A stretch of 5,927 nt of DNA from an uncultured Eubacteriales bacterium. Its GTDB lineage: Bacteria > Bacillota > Clostridia > Oscillospirales > Oscillospiraceae. Made by a program: the position numbers and the translations under genes. Positions 1 to 5,396 of this stretch are shown piece after piece; positions within the stretch are counted from its first letter, which is position 1, and each line of letters opens with the position of its first letter. The notes beneath the pieces are model-generated. The model saw only the letters and a program-made list of their open reading frames with translations, was not told where the DNA came from and did no database searches. The DNA lies in NCBI GenBank assembly GCA_902475515.1, contig CABSAB010000098.1, positions 1-5,927 on the forward strand, read 5' to 3'.

Positions 1-690
1 CCGCCAATACAGCACCAAAAGCCCCAGCACCGCCGCCATGACCACAAAGACCCAGGTGATGGAGATGCCCTTGACCCGGGAGCTTCTGGTCTGGAAATAG
101 CCCTCGGGCAGCTCCATGGAAATGGTCAGGGAATCATAGGCCATCCGGGCGGAAACCGCCCCGGAGAACACGGTCTCCGTCACGGAAAGTCCCGTCTCCT
201 GCTCCGAAAGCTCCCCATAGTAGCCGCTCAGGACCTGGACCCGGGGGGGCTCCTCGGGCAGCTTCTGCAAAGCGACCTGGAACGTACACGCCCCCACCTG
301 CCGGGCCCACCGGGAGCTGAGGAACGAAAGCTCGTACCGGTCCGCCTCCGAGCTGGCGTCCTCCTGGGCGGGAACGGTATAGGTGATCAAAAAGGTCTGG
401 GTCCCCAGAAAGCCCTTCCGGTTTTTCAGCACCACGTCCACCCCCTGATCGGAGGAGACGGTCTTAAACCGGCAGTCCGCCACGGACACGCGGCTTACCT
501 CCCGCTCCGCCAGGGGCACGGTGACCTCCTCGGTGGAGGTGGTGAACGTCAGCTGCATGGTCATGGTCACCTGGGTCTTGCCCGTCTCTGCCACATCCGC
601 ATTGACGCTCACGCTGTCCACCTGATAGTCCGCCAGGGCCGGGACCAGGAACAGGCCTATAAAAAACAGGGAGAAAAAGAACTTTTTCAT
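1..690 (-). CDS. DUF2207-like exported membrane-anchored protein (3' end outside window)
   Basis: The minus-strand frame opens with ATG at 690 and stays open for 230 codons to the window edge, so the C-terminus is missing. The N-terminus is a clear Sec signal peptide: MKK, a hydrophobic stretch rich in Phe and Leu, and a PALA|DY cleavage site after about residue 20. Residues 21-205 are a beta-rich extracytoplasmic domain containing SGYYG (about 156-160) and LTISMELPEGYF (188-199), the latter resembling the end of the DUF2207 N-terminal domain. A transmembrane helix follows at about 209-228. DUF2207 proteins usually run to 500 residues or more with further membrane segments, so much may be missing. 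Their function is unknown. A GGAG ribosome binding site lies at 699-702, eight bases before the start. It is divergent from gtrA. The family call is from remembered motifs, not a search. Confidence 0.72.
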   Translation of the reverse strand, partial: MKKFFFSLFFIGLFLVPALADYQVDSVSVNADVAETGKTQVTMTMQLTFTTSTEEVTVPLAEREVSRVSVADCRFKTVSSDQGVDVVLKNRKGFLGTQTFLITYTVPAQEDASSEADRYELSFLSSRWARQVGACTFQVALQKLPEEPPRVQVLSGYYGELSEQETGLSVTETVFSGAVSARMAYDSLTISMELPEGYFQTRSSRVKGISITWVFVVMAAVLGLLVLYWR

Positions 691-698
691 CTGTCACA

Positions 699-702
699 CT
701 CC
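699..702 (-). promoter_or_regulatory. Ribosome binding site of the DUF2207-like gene
   Basis: Read on the minus strand, GGAG sits eight bases upstream of the ATG at 690. It supports this ATG as the start, which also gives a complete signal peptide at the N-terminus. Confidence 0.65.
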
Positions 703-779
703 AACTTGATGGCGAAAAACGACAGCTTTCCGCCTATGGGCTGCGGCGGTGCCTGCGCACATCCGCCCATTTCCTGATA

Positions 780-808
780 AGAATAGCACATTTGCGGCAT
801 AAATACAA
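780..808 (-). promoter_or_regulatory. Putative extended -10 promoter for the DUF2207-like gene
   Basis: On the minus strand there is a -10 box TATTCT (780-785) preceded by TGTGC, the TRTG-N extension common in low-GC Gram-positive sigma-A promoters. A weak -35 box TTGTAT (803-808) lies exactly 17 bases upstream. The predicted transcript starts near 773 and would have a leader of roughly 80 bases. The -35 matches only three of six consensus bases, so the extended -10 would carry most of the recognition. Confidence 0.5.
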
Positions 809-876
809 TAAAAGCGACGGATTTTTCCACCGCTCCGCCGGAACTGGGTGATTTTCCCTGCCCCTGCGGGTTTATT

Positions 877-905
877 TTGACATTTCCGTGCTTTTCGGTT
901 ACTAT
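877..905 (+). promoter_or_regulatory. Sigma-A type promoter of gtrA-tadA
   Basis: A perfect -35 box TTGACA (877-882) is followed after exactly 17 bases by TACTAT (900-905), which matches the -10 consensus at four of six positions. Transcription would start near 912, giving a short leader of about 26 bases that contains the GAGGAG ribosome binding site at 923-928, nine bases before the gtrA ATG. Confidence 0.7.
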
Positions 906-937
906 GTTGGACAAGGAAATCCGAGGAGACTGAATCT

Positions 938-1360
938 ATGAAACAACTGTACAGAAAACACCGGGAATTCATTCTGTATGCTGCGTTCGGAGCCGGCACC
1001 GTGGCGGTGGATGTGGGGCTGTACGCCCTTTTGGTGGAATCCGCCGGCATTCAGATGGCCAGCTTCTGGGGCTGGCTGGGCTCGGTGCTCTTTGCTTTTG
1101 TGACCAATAAATATTTCGTCTTTTGCACCGGCCCGGAGGGCAAGGCCGCCTTTTTCCGGGAATTGTCCGAATTTGCCCTGGGCCGGCTCCTTTCCATGCT
1201 CATCGAAGTGCTGGGGGTGGACCTGCTGGTGCGGCGGGGCTTTGACCGCCCGCTGCTGGGCGTCACCGGCGGCACGGCCAAGCTCCTGATCACAGGGATC
1301 GTGATTCTGGTGAATTATCTGGTGAGCAAATTCTTGGTATTCCGGGAGGTGCAGTCATGA
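938..1360 (+). CDS. GtrA-family membrane protein
   Basis: This 140-residue protein has the size and layout of the GtrA family (PF04138): four predicted membrane helices at about residues 11-33, 41-62, 79-98 and 114-136 with short loops. The paired family signatures are visible as FVTNKYFVF (54-62) after helix 2 and VNYLVSKFLVFR (125-136) at helix 4. Family members act in the cytoplasmic membrane and are thought to move polyprenyl-phosphate-linked sugars across it, or to assist cell-wall polysaccharide modification. The exact substrate cannot be read here. The start is supported by GAGGAG at 923-928 and a promoter just upstream. Its TGA stop overlaps the tadA ATG by four bases, so the two are translationally coupled. 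The nearby polysaccharide genes fit a role in surface glycan assembly, though a separate promoter divides them. Confidence 0.87.
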   Translation: MKQLYRKHREFILYAAFGAGTVAVDVGLYALLVESAGIQMASFWGWLGSVLFAFVTNKYFVFCTGPEGKAAFFRELSEFALGRLLSMLIEVLGVDLLVRRGFDRPLLGVTGGTAKLLITGIVILVNYLVSKFLVFREVQS

Positions 1361-1860
1361 CCCAGGACGAACGTTTCATGGAGGAGGCTTTGCTTCTGGC
1401 GGCGGAGGCCGCGGCGGAGGGCGAGGTGCCCATCGGCTGCGTGGTGACGTTGGAGGACCGGATCGTGGGCCGGGGCCGGAACCACCGGGAGACCGGGAAA
1501 AACGCCCTGCATCATGCCGAAGTTCTGGCCATCGACGAGGCCTGCCGGACCCTCTCCGGCTGGCGGCTGCACCAGTGCCGGCTGTATGTGACCCTGGAAC
1601 CCTGCCCCATGTGCGCCGGGGCCATTATCAACGCCCGGATTCCCGTGGTAGTCTACGGGGCCAAGGACCCCAAGGCAGGCTCCCTCTCGTCCATTGTCAA
1701 GCTCTTTGATCTGCCGTATAACCACCACCCCCAGGTGATCGCCGGAGTGCTGGAGGACCGGTGTGGGGAGATCCTCCGAAATTTCTTCCGGGACCTGCGG
1801 CAGAAAAAGCGTCTGGAGCAGGCCCTCCGGGACCCCGGCAAACCGGGCCAAAATCATTGA
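1357..1860 (+). CDS. tadA: tRNA-specific adenosine(34) deaminase TadA
   Basis: The 167-residue cytoplasmic enzyme converts adenosine to inosine at the wobble position of tRNA-Arg(ACG), allowing decoding of CGN codons. It carries the full zinc deaminase signature: HAE at 53-55 (His53 zinc ligand, Glu55 proton shuttle) and PCPMC at 82-86 (Cys83 and Cys86 zinc ligands), followed by AGAIINARI. Upstream, EVPIGCVV (23-30) matches the family's N-terminal core. The length is typical and the C-terminal helix (about 134-160) is intact. The ATG overlaps the gtrA stop as ATGA, and GGGAGGT at 1344-1350 is a strong ribosome binding site inside gtrA. Its TGA stop is shared with the -35 box of the next promoter. 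In several Firmicutes tadA precedes the SRP RNA and dnaX; here it precedes polysaccharide genes. Confidence 0.95.
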   Translation: MTQDERFMEEALLLAAEAAAEGEVPIGCVVTLEDRIVGRGRNHRETGKNALHHAEVLAIDEACRTLSGWRLHQCRLYVTLEPCPMCAGAIINARIPVVVYGAKDPKAGSLSSIVKLFDLPYNHHPQVIAGVLEDRCGEILRNFFRDLRQKKRLEQALRDPGKPGQNH

Positions 1861-1885
1861 CAAATCGGACATTTCGGGATATGAT
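1857..1885 (+). promoter_or_regulatory. Strong sigma-A promoter of the polysaccharide unit, overlapping the tadA stop
   Basis: A perfect -35 box TTGACA (1857-1862) includes the tadA TGA stop codon. After exactly 17 bases comes TATGAT (1880-1885), a five-of-six match to the -10 consensus, in an A+T-rich run. Transcription should begin near 1892, leaving a leader of about 65 bases before rfbA. This is the best promoter match in the window. Confidence 0.8.
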
Positions 1886-1910
1886 ATATAAGATATGGAA
1901 TTCTAACCGC

Positions 1911-1930
1911 AAGTCCCGGCAAAGGGACTT
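1911..1930 (+). repeat. Leader hairpin between promoter and rfbA
   Basis: A perfect seven-base inverted repeat, AAGTCCC (1911-1917) and GGGACTT (1924-1930), encloses a six-base loop, GGCAAA. It lies in the predicted leader RNA about 20 bases after the inferred transcription start and 13 bases before the ribosome binding site AAAGGA (1943-1948). The downstream bases are C-rich, not T-rich, so it is not an intrinsic terminator. It could stabilise the messenger or be bound by a regulator. Confidence 0.6.
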
Positions 1931-1956
1931 CCCCCGCCAGTGAAAGGAACGGTATC

Positions 1957-2826
1957 ATGAAGGGAATTATTCTGGCCGCGGGAAAGGGCACTCGGCTCTA
2001 TCCCATCACCCGGCCTGTTTGCAAACCGCTGCTGCCGGTATATGATAAACCCATGATCTACTACCCCCTGTCGGTGCTGATGACCGCGGGCATCCGGGAT
2101 ATCCTGGTCATCGTCCCGCCGGACGATATGGCGCCTTTTGAAAGCCTCCTGGGCGACGGCAGCCGGCTGGGCATCCACATCGAATATCTGGAGCAGAAGG
2201 TCCAGCTGGGCATTGCCGACGCGTTCCGCATCGGCCGGGACTTCATCGGCGATGACTCTGTGTGCCTTGCCCTGGGGGATAACATCTTCTACGGCCCCGC
2301 CTTCCGGCGGAAGCTCCGTACCGCCATGGAGCATCACGAGGGCGCCACCATCTTCGGCTACTATGTGTCCGACCCCAGAGCCTTTGGCGTGGTGGAGTTC
2401 GATGGAAACGGCAAGGCCATCTCCATTGAGGAAAAGCCCACCCATCCCAAGTCCAACTATATCGTGCCGGGCCTGTATTTTTACGACAACCATGTCATCG
2501 AGATTGCGGACAAGATCGAGCCCTCCGCCCGGGGGGAGTTGGAGATCACCGCCGTAAACAACGAGTACCTGAAGCACGAGATGCTCCATGTGGTGACGCT
2601 GGGCGATGAATACACCTGGTTCGACACCGGAAACGCCGACAGCCTCTACGAGGCGGCAGGCTCCATCCGGGCTGCCCAGCGCAGCGGCAAGATGATCGGC
2701 TGTCTGGAGGAGACCGCGCTGCGGAACGGCTGGATCGACGCCACCCAGATGCTCGCCATTGCCGAGGATATGGAAAAGACCCGTTACGGCCAATACCTCA
2801 TGGCCATCGCCGGGGATCTGGACTGA
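1957..2826 (+). CDS. rfbA: RfbA/RmlA-like sugar-1-phosphate nucleotidylyltransferase
   Basis: This 289-residue cytoplasmic enzyme has the length and fold markers of short-form glucose-1-phosphate thymidylyltransferase, which joins a sugar-1-phosphate to a nucleotide to feed surface glycan synthesis. Visible motifs are GTRLYP (11-16), LLPVYDKPMIYYPL (25-38), GDNIFYG (107-113, with metal-binding Asp108), EEKP (158-161), GELEITAVNNEYL (193-205) and WFDTG (221-225, Asp223 metal ligand). The C-terminal segment RNGWIDA...YGQYL (256-281) is the short-RmlA tail. Three positions near the nucleotide site depart from the RmlA consensus: AAGKG instead of AGGSG, Lys-Pro at 23-24 instead of Lys-Gln, and QKVQLGIADAF (80-90) instead of QPSP(D/E)GLAQAF, so nucleotide preference is not certain. 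The ATG has AAAGGA at 1943-1948. It is the first gene behind its own promoter. No rmlB, rmlC or rmlD is in view. Confidence 0.85.
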   Translation: MKGIILAAGKGTRLYPITRPVCKPLLPVYDKPMIYYPLSVLMTAGIRDILVIVPPDDMAPFESLLGDGSRLGIHIEYLEQKVQLGIADAFRIGRDFIGDDSVCLALGDNIFYGPAFRRKLRTAMEHHEGATIFGYYVSDPRAFGVVEFDGNGKAISIEEKPTHPKSNYIVPGLYFYDNHVIEIADKIEPSARGELEITAVNNEYLKHEMLHVVTLGDEYTWFDTGNADSLYEAAGSIRAAQRSGKMIGCLEETALRNGWIDATQMLAIAEDMEKTRYGQYLMAIAGDLD

Positions 2827-2831
2827 GTTCT

Positions 2832-2852
2832 GAAAAAGCCTCTGGCTTTTTC
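2832..2852 (+). terminator. Terminator-like hairpin after rfbA (possible attenuator)
   Basis: A perfect nine-base inverted repeat, GAAAAAGCC (2832-2840) and GGCTTTTTC (2844-2852), has a three-base loop. The form A-tract, GCC/GGC core, T-tract is typical of bidirectional intrinsic terminators. The stem core holds only three G-C pairs next to the loop and the T run is five bases, so it should be weak. It begins five bases after the rfbA stop, inside what otherwise looks like one operon, so partial termination with read-through is more likely than a full stop. Confidence 0.5.
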
Positions 2853-2890
2853 GGGAGAAGAACGATTGCGCGTGGAAGCGGGAGCAGGAA

Positions 2891-3523
2891 ATGAAGGATT
2901 TTGAAACAAAACCCCTGTACGAACTGGGGAAACGGCTGTTTGACCTGGCAGTTTCCCTGGTGGCGGTGGTGGTGCTGTCTCCGGTGCTGGGCATCATCTG
3001 CCTGTTGATCCTGGCCGAGGACGGCGGTCCGGTGCTCTACCGGGCAAGCCGGGTGGGGCGGTACGGAAAGCCCGTCCGGGTCTATAAGTTCCGCAGCATG
3101 CGGAAAAACGCCGACCGGCTGGAGGATCACCTCTCCCCGGAGGAGTTGGAGGAGTACCGGAAAAACTACAAGCTGGAAAAGGACCCCCGGATCACCAGGG
3201 TGGGGGCATTCCTGCGAAAGACCAGCCTGGACGAGCTGCCCCAGCTGTTTAACATCATCGCCGGGAGCCTCTCCCTGGTGGGCCCCAGGCCCGTGCTCCA
3301 GGAGGAGACGGAGCTGTATGGGGACGACCGGGACCTGCTCCTTTCCGCCAAACCCGGGCTTACGGGCCTTTGGCAGTCCCGGGGCCGCAGCAACATCACC
3401 TATGAGGATGGGCAGCGGCAGGCATTGGAATTACAATACGTCAGGACCCGCTGCTTTTCCCTGGACCTGAAGATCCTGGTCTGGACCGTGGGGGCTGTGA
3501 TCCGCATGGACGGTGCGGGATAA
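2891..3523 (+). CDS. Polyprenyl-phosphate sugar-phosphate transferase (monotopic, WcaJ/PglC-like)
   Basis: The enzyme transfers a sugar-1-phosphate from a nucleotide sugar to undecaprenyl phosphate, the committing first step of glycan repeat assembly on the inner face of the membrane. The 210 residues form a bare bacterial sugar transferase domain (PF02397) without the extra four-helix N-terminus of WcaJ. One hydrophobic segment (about 17-42) carries the Ser30-Pro31 break expected of a re-entrant membrane helix. Further motifs are YKFRSM (65-70), SLDELPQLFN (112-121) with the catalytic pair Asp114-Glu115, SLVGPRP (128-134) and KPGLTGLWQSRGRS (154-167). The first sugar (galactose, glucose or an N-acetylated sugar) cannot be told from the sequence. 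GGGAG at 2880-2884 lies six bases before the ATG. A 64-base gap with a weak terminator-like hairpin separates it from rfbA; glf follows after 11 bases. Confidence 0.93.
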   Translation: MKDFETKPLYELGKRLFDLAVSLVAVVVLSPVLGIICLLILAEDGGPVLYRASRVGRYGKPVRVYKFRSMRKNADRLEDHLSPEELEEYRKNYKLEKDPRITRVGAFLRKTSLDELPQLFNIIAGSLSLVGPRPVLQEETELYGDDRDLLLSAKPGLTGLWQSRGRSNITYEDGQRQALELQYVRTRCFSLDLKILVWTVGAVIRMDGAG

Positions 3524-3524
3524 T

Positions 3525-3529
3525 GGAGG
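3525..3529 (+). promoter_or_regulatory. Ribosome binding site that fixes the glf start
   Basis: GGAGG sits five bases before the ATG at 3535. An in-frame ATG at 3523 overlaps the preceding stop as TAATG but has no comparable binding site upstream, and it would add four residues (MEDT) not expected at the N-terminus of this family. The 3535 start is therefore preferred. Confidence 0.8.
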
Positions 3530-3534
3530 ACACT

Positions 3535-4626
3535 ATGACCTATGACTATCTGGTGGTGGGGGCCGGCTTTTTCGGAGCGGTCTTCGCCCACGAGGCCACA
3601 TCCCGCGGCAAGACCTGCCTGGTCATCGACCGCCGGGACCACATCGGCGGCAACTGTTATACCGAGGACCGGGAAGGTATCCAGGTCCATAGGTACGGCG
3701 CGCACATTTTCCACACCTCCAGCAAGGCGGTCTGGGAGTATGTGAACAAGCTGGGGGAGTTTAACCACTATATCAATGCCCCCATCGCCAACTACAAGGG
3801 CGAGATCTATAACATGCCCTTTAATATGAATACCTTCAGCCGCCTCTGGGGCATTTCTACCCCGGCAGAGGCCCAGGAAATCATCCGGCAGCAGCGCGGC
3901 GCTGTGACGGACCCCAAAAATCTCGAGGAGCAGGCCATCTCTCTGGTAGGCGAGGATATCTACCGGAAGCTGGTCAAAGGCTACACCGAGAAGCAGTGGG
4001 GCCGGAGCTGCGCGGAGCTGCCGTCTTTCATTATCCGGCGGCTTCCGGTGCGGTTCACCTACAATAACAACTATTTCGACGATCCCTATCAGGGCATCCC
4101 CAAGGCGGGCTATACGGCCCTGTTTGAGAAGCTCCTCGCGGGTGTTGAGGTCCGCCTGGGCTGCGATTATCTGAAGGACCGGGACAACCTCCGCGCCATG
4201 GCACAGGAAGTCATCTACACCGGCCCCATCGACCAGTATTTTGACTATTGCTACGGCCCCCTGCAATTCCGGTCCCTCCGGTTTGAGACGGAGGTACTGG
4301 ATATGGAGAACTTCCAAGGGAACGCCGTGGTCAATTACACCGACCGGGAGACCCCTTACACCCGCATTATCGAACACAAGCACTTCAACTTCGGCACCCA
4401 GCCGAAAACAGTCATCACCCGGGAGTATCCCGCCGATTGGCAGGTGGGGGACGAGCCCTATTACACCGTCAACGACGAGAAAAACAACGCTCTCTATCAG
4501 AAATATGCTGCCCTTGCGGCGCAGGAGGACGGCGTCCACTTCGGCGGACGGTTGGGGGAATATCAATACTACGACATGGACAAGGTCATCGCCTCGTCCC
4601 TGAAGCTGTGTGAGAAACTGCTATGA
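3535..4626 (+). CDS. glf: UDP-galactopyranose mutase
   Basis: The 363-residue flavoenzyme interconverts UDP-galactopyranose and UDP-galactofuranose, the donor for galactofuranose in surface glycans. The N-terminal FAD-binding glycine motif is GAGFFG (9-14), followed by HIGGN (36-40) and RYGAHIFHT (53-61). The substrate-side region includes EKQWG (152-156), with the conserved Trp155 next to Gln154, and the mobile-loop arginines Arg168-Arg169 in FIIRRLPVRFTYNNNYF (165-181). A second conserved arginine lies in YTRIIEHKHFN (275-285), and the C-terminal FAD contact is GRLGEYQYYDMD (338-349). The length is typical and no key element is missing. A longer version starting at 3523 is possible but less likely. 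The TGA stop overlaps the next ATG by four bases (ATGA), so translation of the following gene is coupled. A cytoplasmic location is expected. Confidence 0.96.
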   Translation: MTYDYLVVGAGFFGAVFAHEATSRGKTCLVIDRRDHIGGNCYTEDREGIQVHRYGAHIFHTSSKAVWEYVNKLGEFNHYINAPIANYKGEIYNMPFNMNTFSRLWGISTPAEAQEIIRQQRGAVTDPKNLEEQAISLVGEDIYRKLVKGYTEKQWGRSCAELPSFIIRRLPVRFTYNNNYFDDPYQGIPKAGYTALFEKLLAGVEVRLGCDYLKDRDNLRAMAQEVIYTGPIDQYFDYCYGPLQFRSLRFETEVLDMENFQGNAVVNYTDRETPYTRIIEHKHFNFGTQPKTVITREYPADWQVGDEPYYTVNDEKNNALYQKYAALAAQEDGVHFGGRLGEYQYYDMDKVIASSLKLCEKLL

Positions 4627-5396
4627 ATATCAAACTGATCGTGGCCGCCCATAAGGCCTACCGGATGCCGGAGGACCCCATGTACCTGCCCCTCCATGTG
4701 GGAAAAGCGGGCAAGGACCTGGACCTGGGCTATCAGGGGGATGATACCGGGGAGAACATCTCCGAAAAGAACCCCACCTTCTGCGAGCTCACCGGGCTCT
4801 ACTGGGCCTGGAAAAATCTCGACGCAGACTATATCGGCCTTTGCCATTACCGGCGGCACTTCCGTGGAACGCCCGGGCGGGATAAATGGAACTGCATCCT
4901 GACCCAGCCCCAGGCGGAGGCGCTTTTGGCGGACACCGATGTCCTGCTGCCCCGGCGGCGGAACTACTATATTGAAACGGCCTATTCCCAGTACATCCAC
5001 GCCCATCCGGTGGAGGGGCTGGACCTGGCCCTCTCTCTGGCGGCGGCCTGCGGGCCGGCATACGCAAAGGCCGTGGAGACCGTCAAAGGCCGCACCTGGG
5101 TGCACATCTACAATATGTTCCTCATGAAGCGGGAGATTTTTGACGGCTACTGCGATTGGCTGTTTGACATTTTGTTCCAGGCGGAGGCGCAGTTGGACAT
5201 CTCCGGCTACAGCGCCTATGACCGCCGGGTCTTCGGTTTCCTGGGCGAGCGGCTGCTGGACGTGTATCTCCTGGCGAACGGCATCCCCTACCGGGAGGTG
5301 CCGGTGATGTTTATGGAGCAGCAGAACTGGCTGAAAAAAGGCGGCGCGTTTCTGCGCCGGAAGTTCTTTGGAAGAAAAGAGGAACCCCATGGGTAA
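4623..5396 (+). CDS. DUF4422 putative glycosyltransferase
   Basis: This 257-residue soluble protein matches the DUF4422 family (PF14393), found in capsule and exopolysaccharide clusters and usually annotated as a glycosyltransferase without biochemical proof. Recognisable blocks are AAHKAYRMPED (8-18), the motif NPTFCELTGLYWAWKN (50-65) running into DYIGLCHYRRHF (69-80), the central WVHIYNMFLMKR (159-170), and YDRRVFGFLGERLLDVYL (199-216). There is no signal peptide or membrane helix; the basic C-terminus (about 237-252, Lys/Arg-rich) could touch the membrane. It follows glf with an ATGA overlap and a poor ribosome binding site, so it is probably translated by coupling. The direct link to glf suggests it transfers galactofuranose, which is inference. 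It overlaps the start of licD by eight bases. Confidence 0.86.
   Translation: MNIKLIVAAHKAYRMPEDPMYLPLHVGKAGKDLDLGYQGDDTGENISEKNPTFCELTGLYWAWKNLDADYIGLCHYRRHFRGTPGRDKWNCILTQPQAEALLADTDVLLPRRRNYYIETAYSQYIHAHPVEGLDLALSLAAACGPAYAKAVETVKGRTWVHIYNMFLMKREIFDGYCDWLFDILFQAEAQLDISGYSAYDRRVFGFLGERLLDVYLLANGIPYREVPVMFMEQQNWLKKGGAFLRRKFFGRKEEPHG

Larger units (their letters stand above)
691..937. other. Divergent intergenic region
   Basis: This 247-base gap separates the leftward DUF2207-like gene from the rightward gtrA. It holds the two divergent promoters and the two ribosome binding sites listed separately. The stretch from about 790 to 940 is richer in A and T than the flanking genes. No small gene, RNA gene or convincing operator palindrome was seen. 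Open frames crossing it on the minus strand lack a good ribosome binding site and run into the gtrA coding region. Confidence 0.6.

Noticed and set aside
1315..1872. Minus-strand open frame (185 codons) opposite tadA
   Set aside because: TadA on the plus strand carries all zinc and catalytic motifs; the opposite frame has none and spans two genes.
1911..1930. Leader hairpin as an intrinsic terminator of gtrA-tadA
   Set aside because: The stem is followed by C-rich sequence with no T-tract, so it does not fit an intrinsic terminator.
1861..1956. SRP RNA gene after tadA, as found in some Firmicutes
   Set aside because: The gap is only 96 bases and is occupied by a promoter, a short hairpin and the rfbA ribosome binding site. 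No SRP Alu or GNAR-loop-like structure is seen.
1861..1956. JUMPstart/ops element upstream of the polysaccharide genes
   Set aside because: No GGCGGTAG-type ops core is present in the leader, and this element belongs to RfaH systems of enterobacteria.
1903..2997. Long minus-strand open frame (364 codons) opposite rfbA
   Set aside because: It is antisense to a clear RfbA-like gene with intact motifs, has no family motifs of its own, and crosses gene boundaries. Long antisense frames are expected in GC-rich coding sequence.
3400..4566. Long minus-strand open frame (388 codons) opposite glf
   Set aside because: It lies opposite the complete glf gene and the end of the sugar transferase gene, with low-complexity, motif-free translation. 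It is a shadow of glf codon use.
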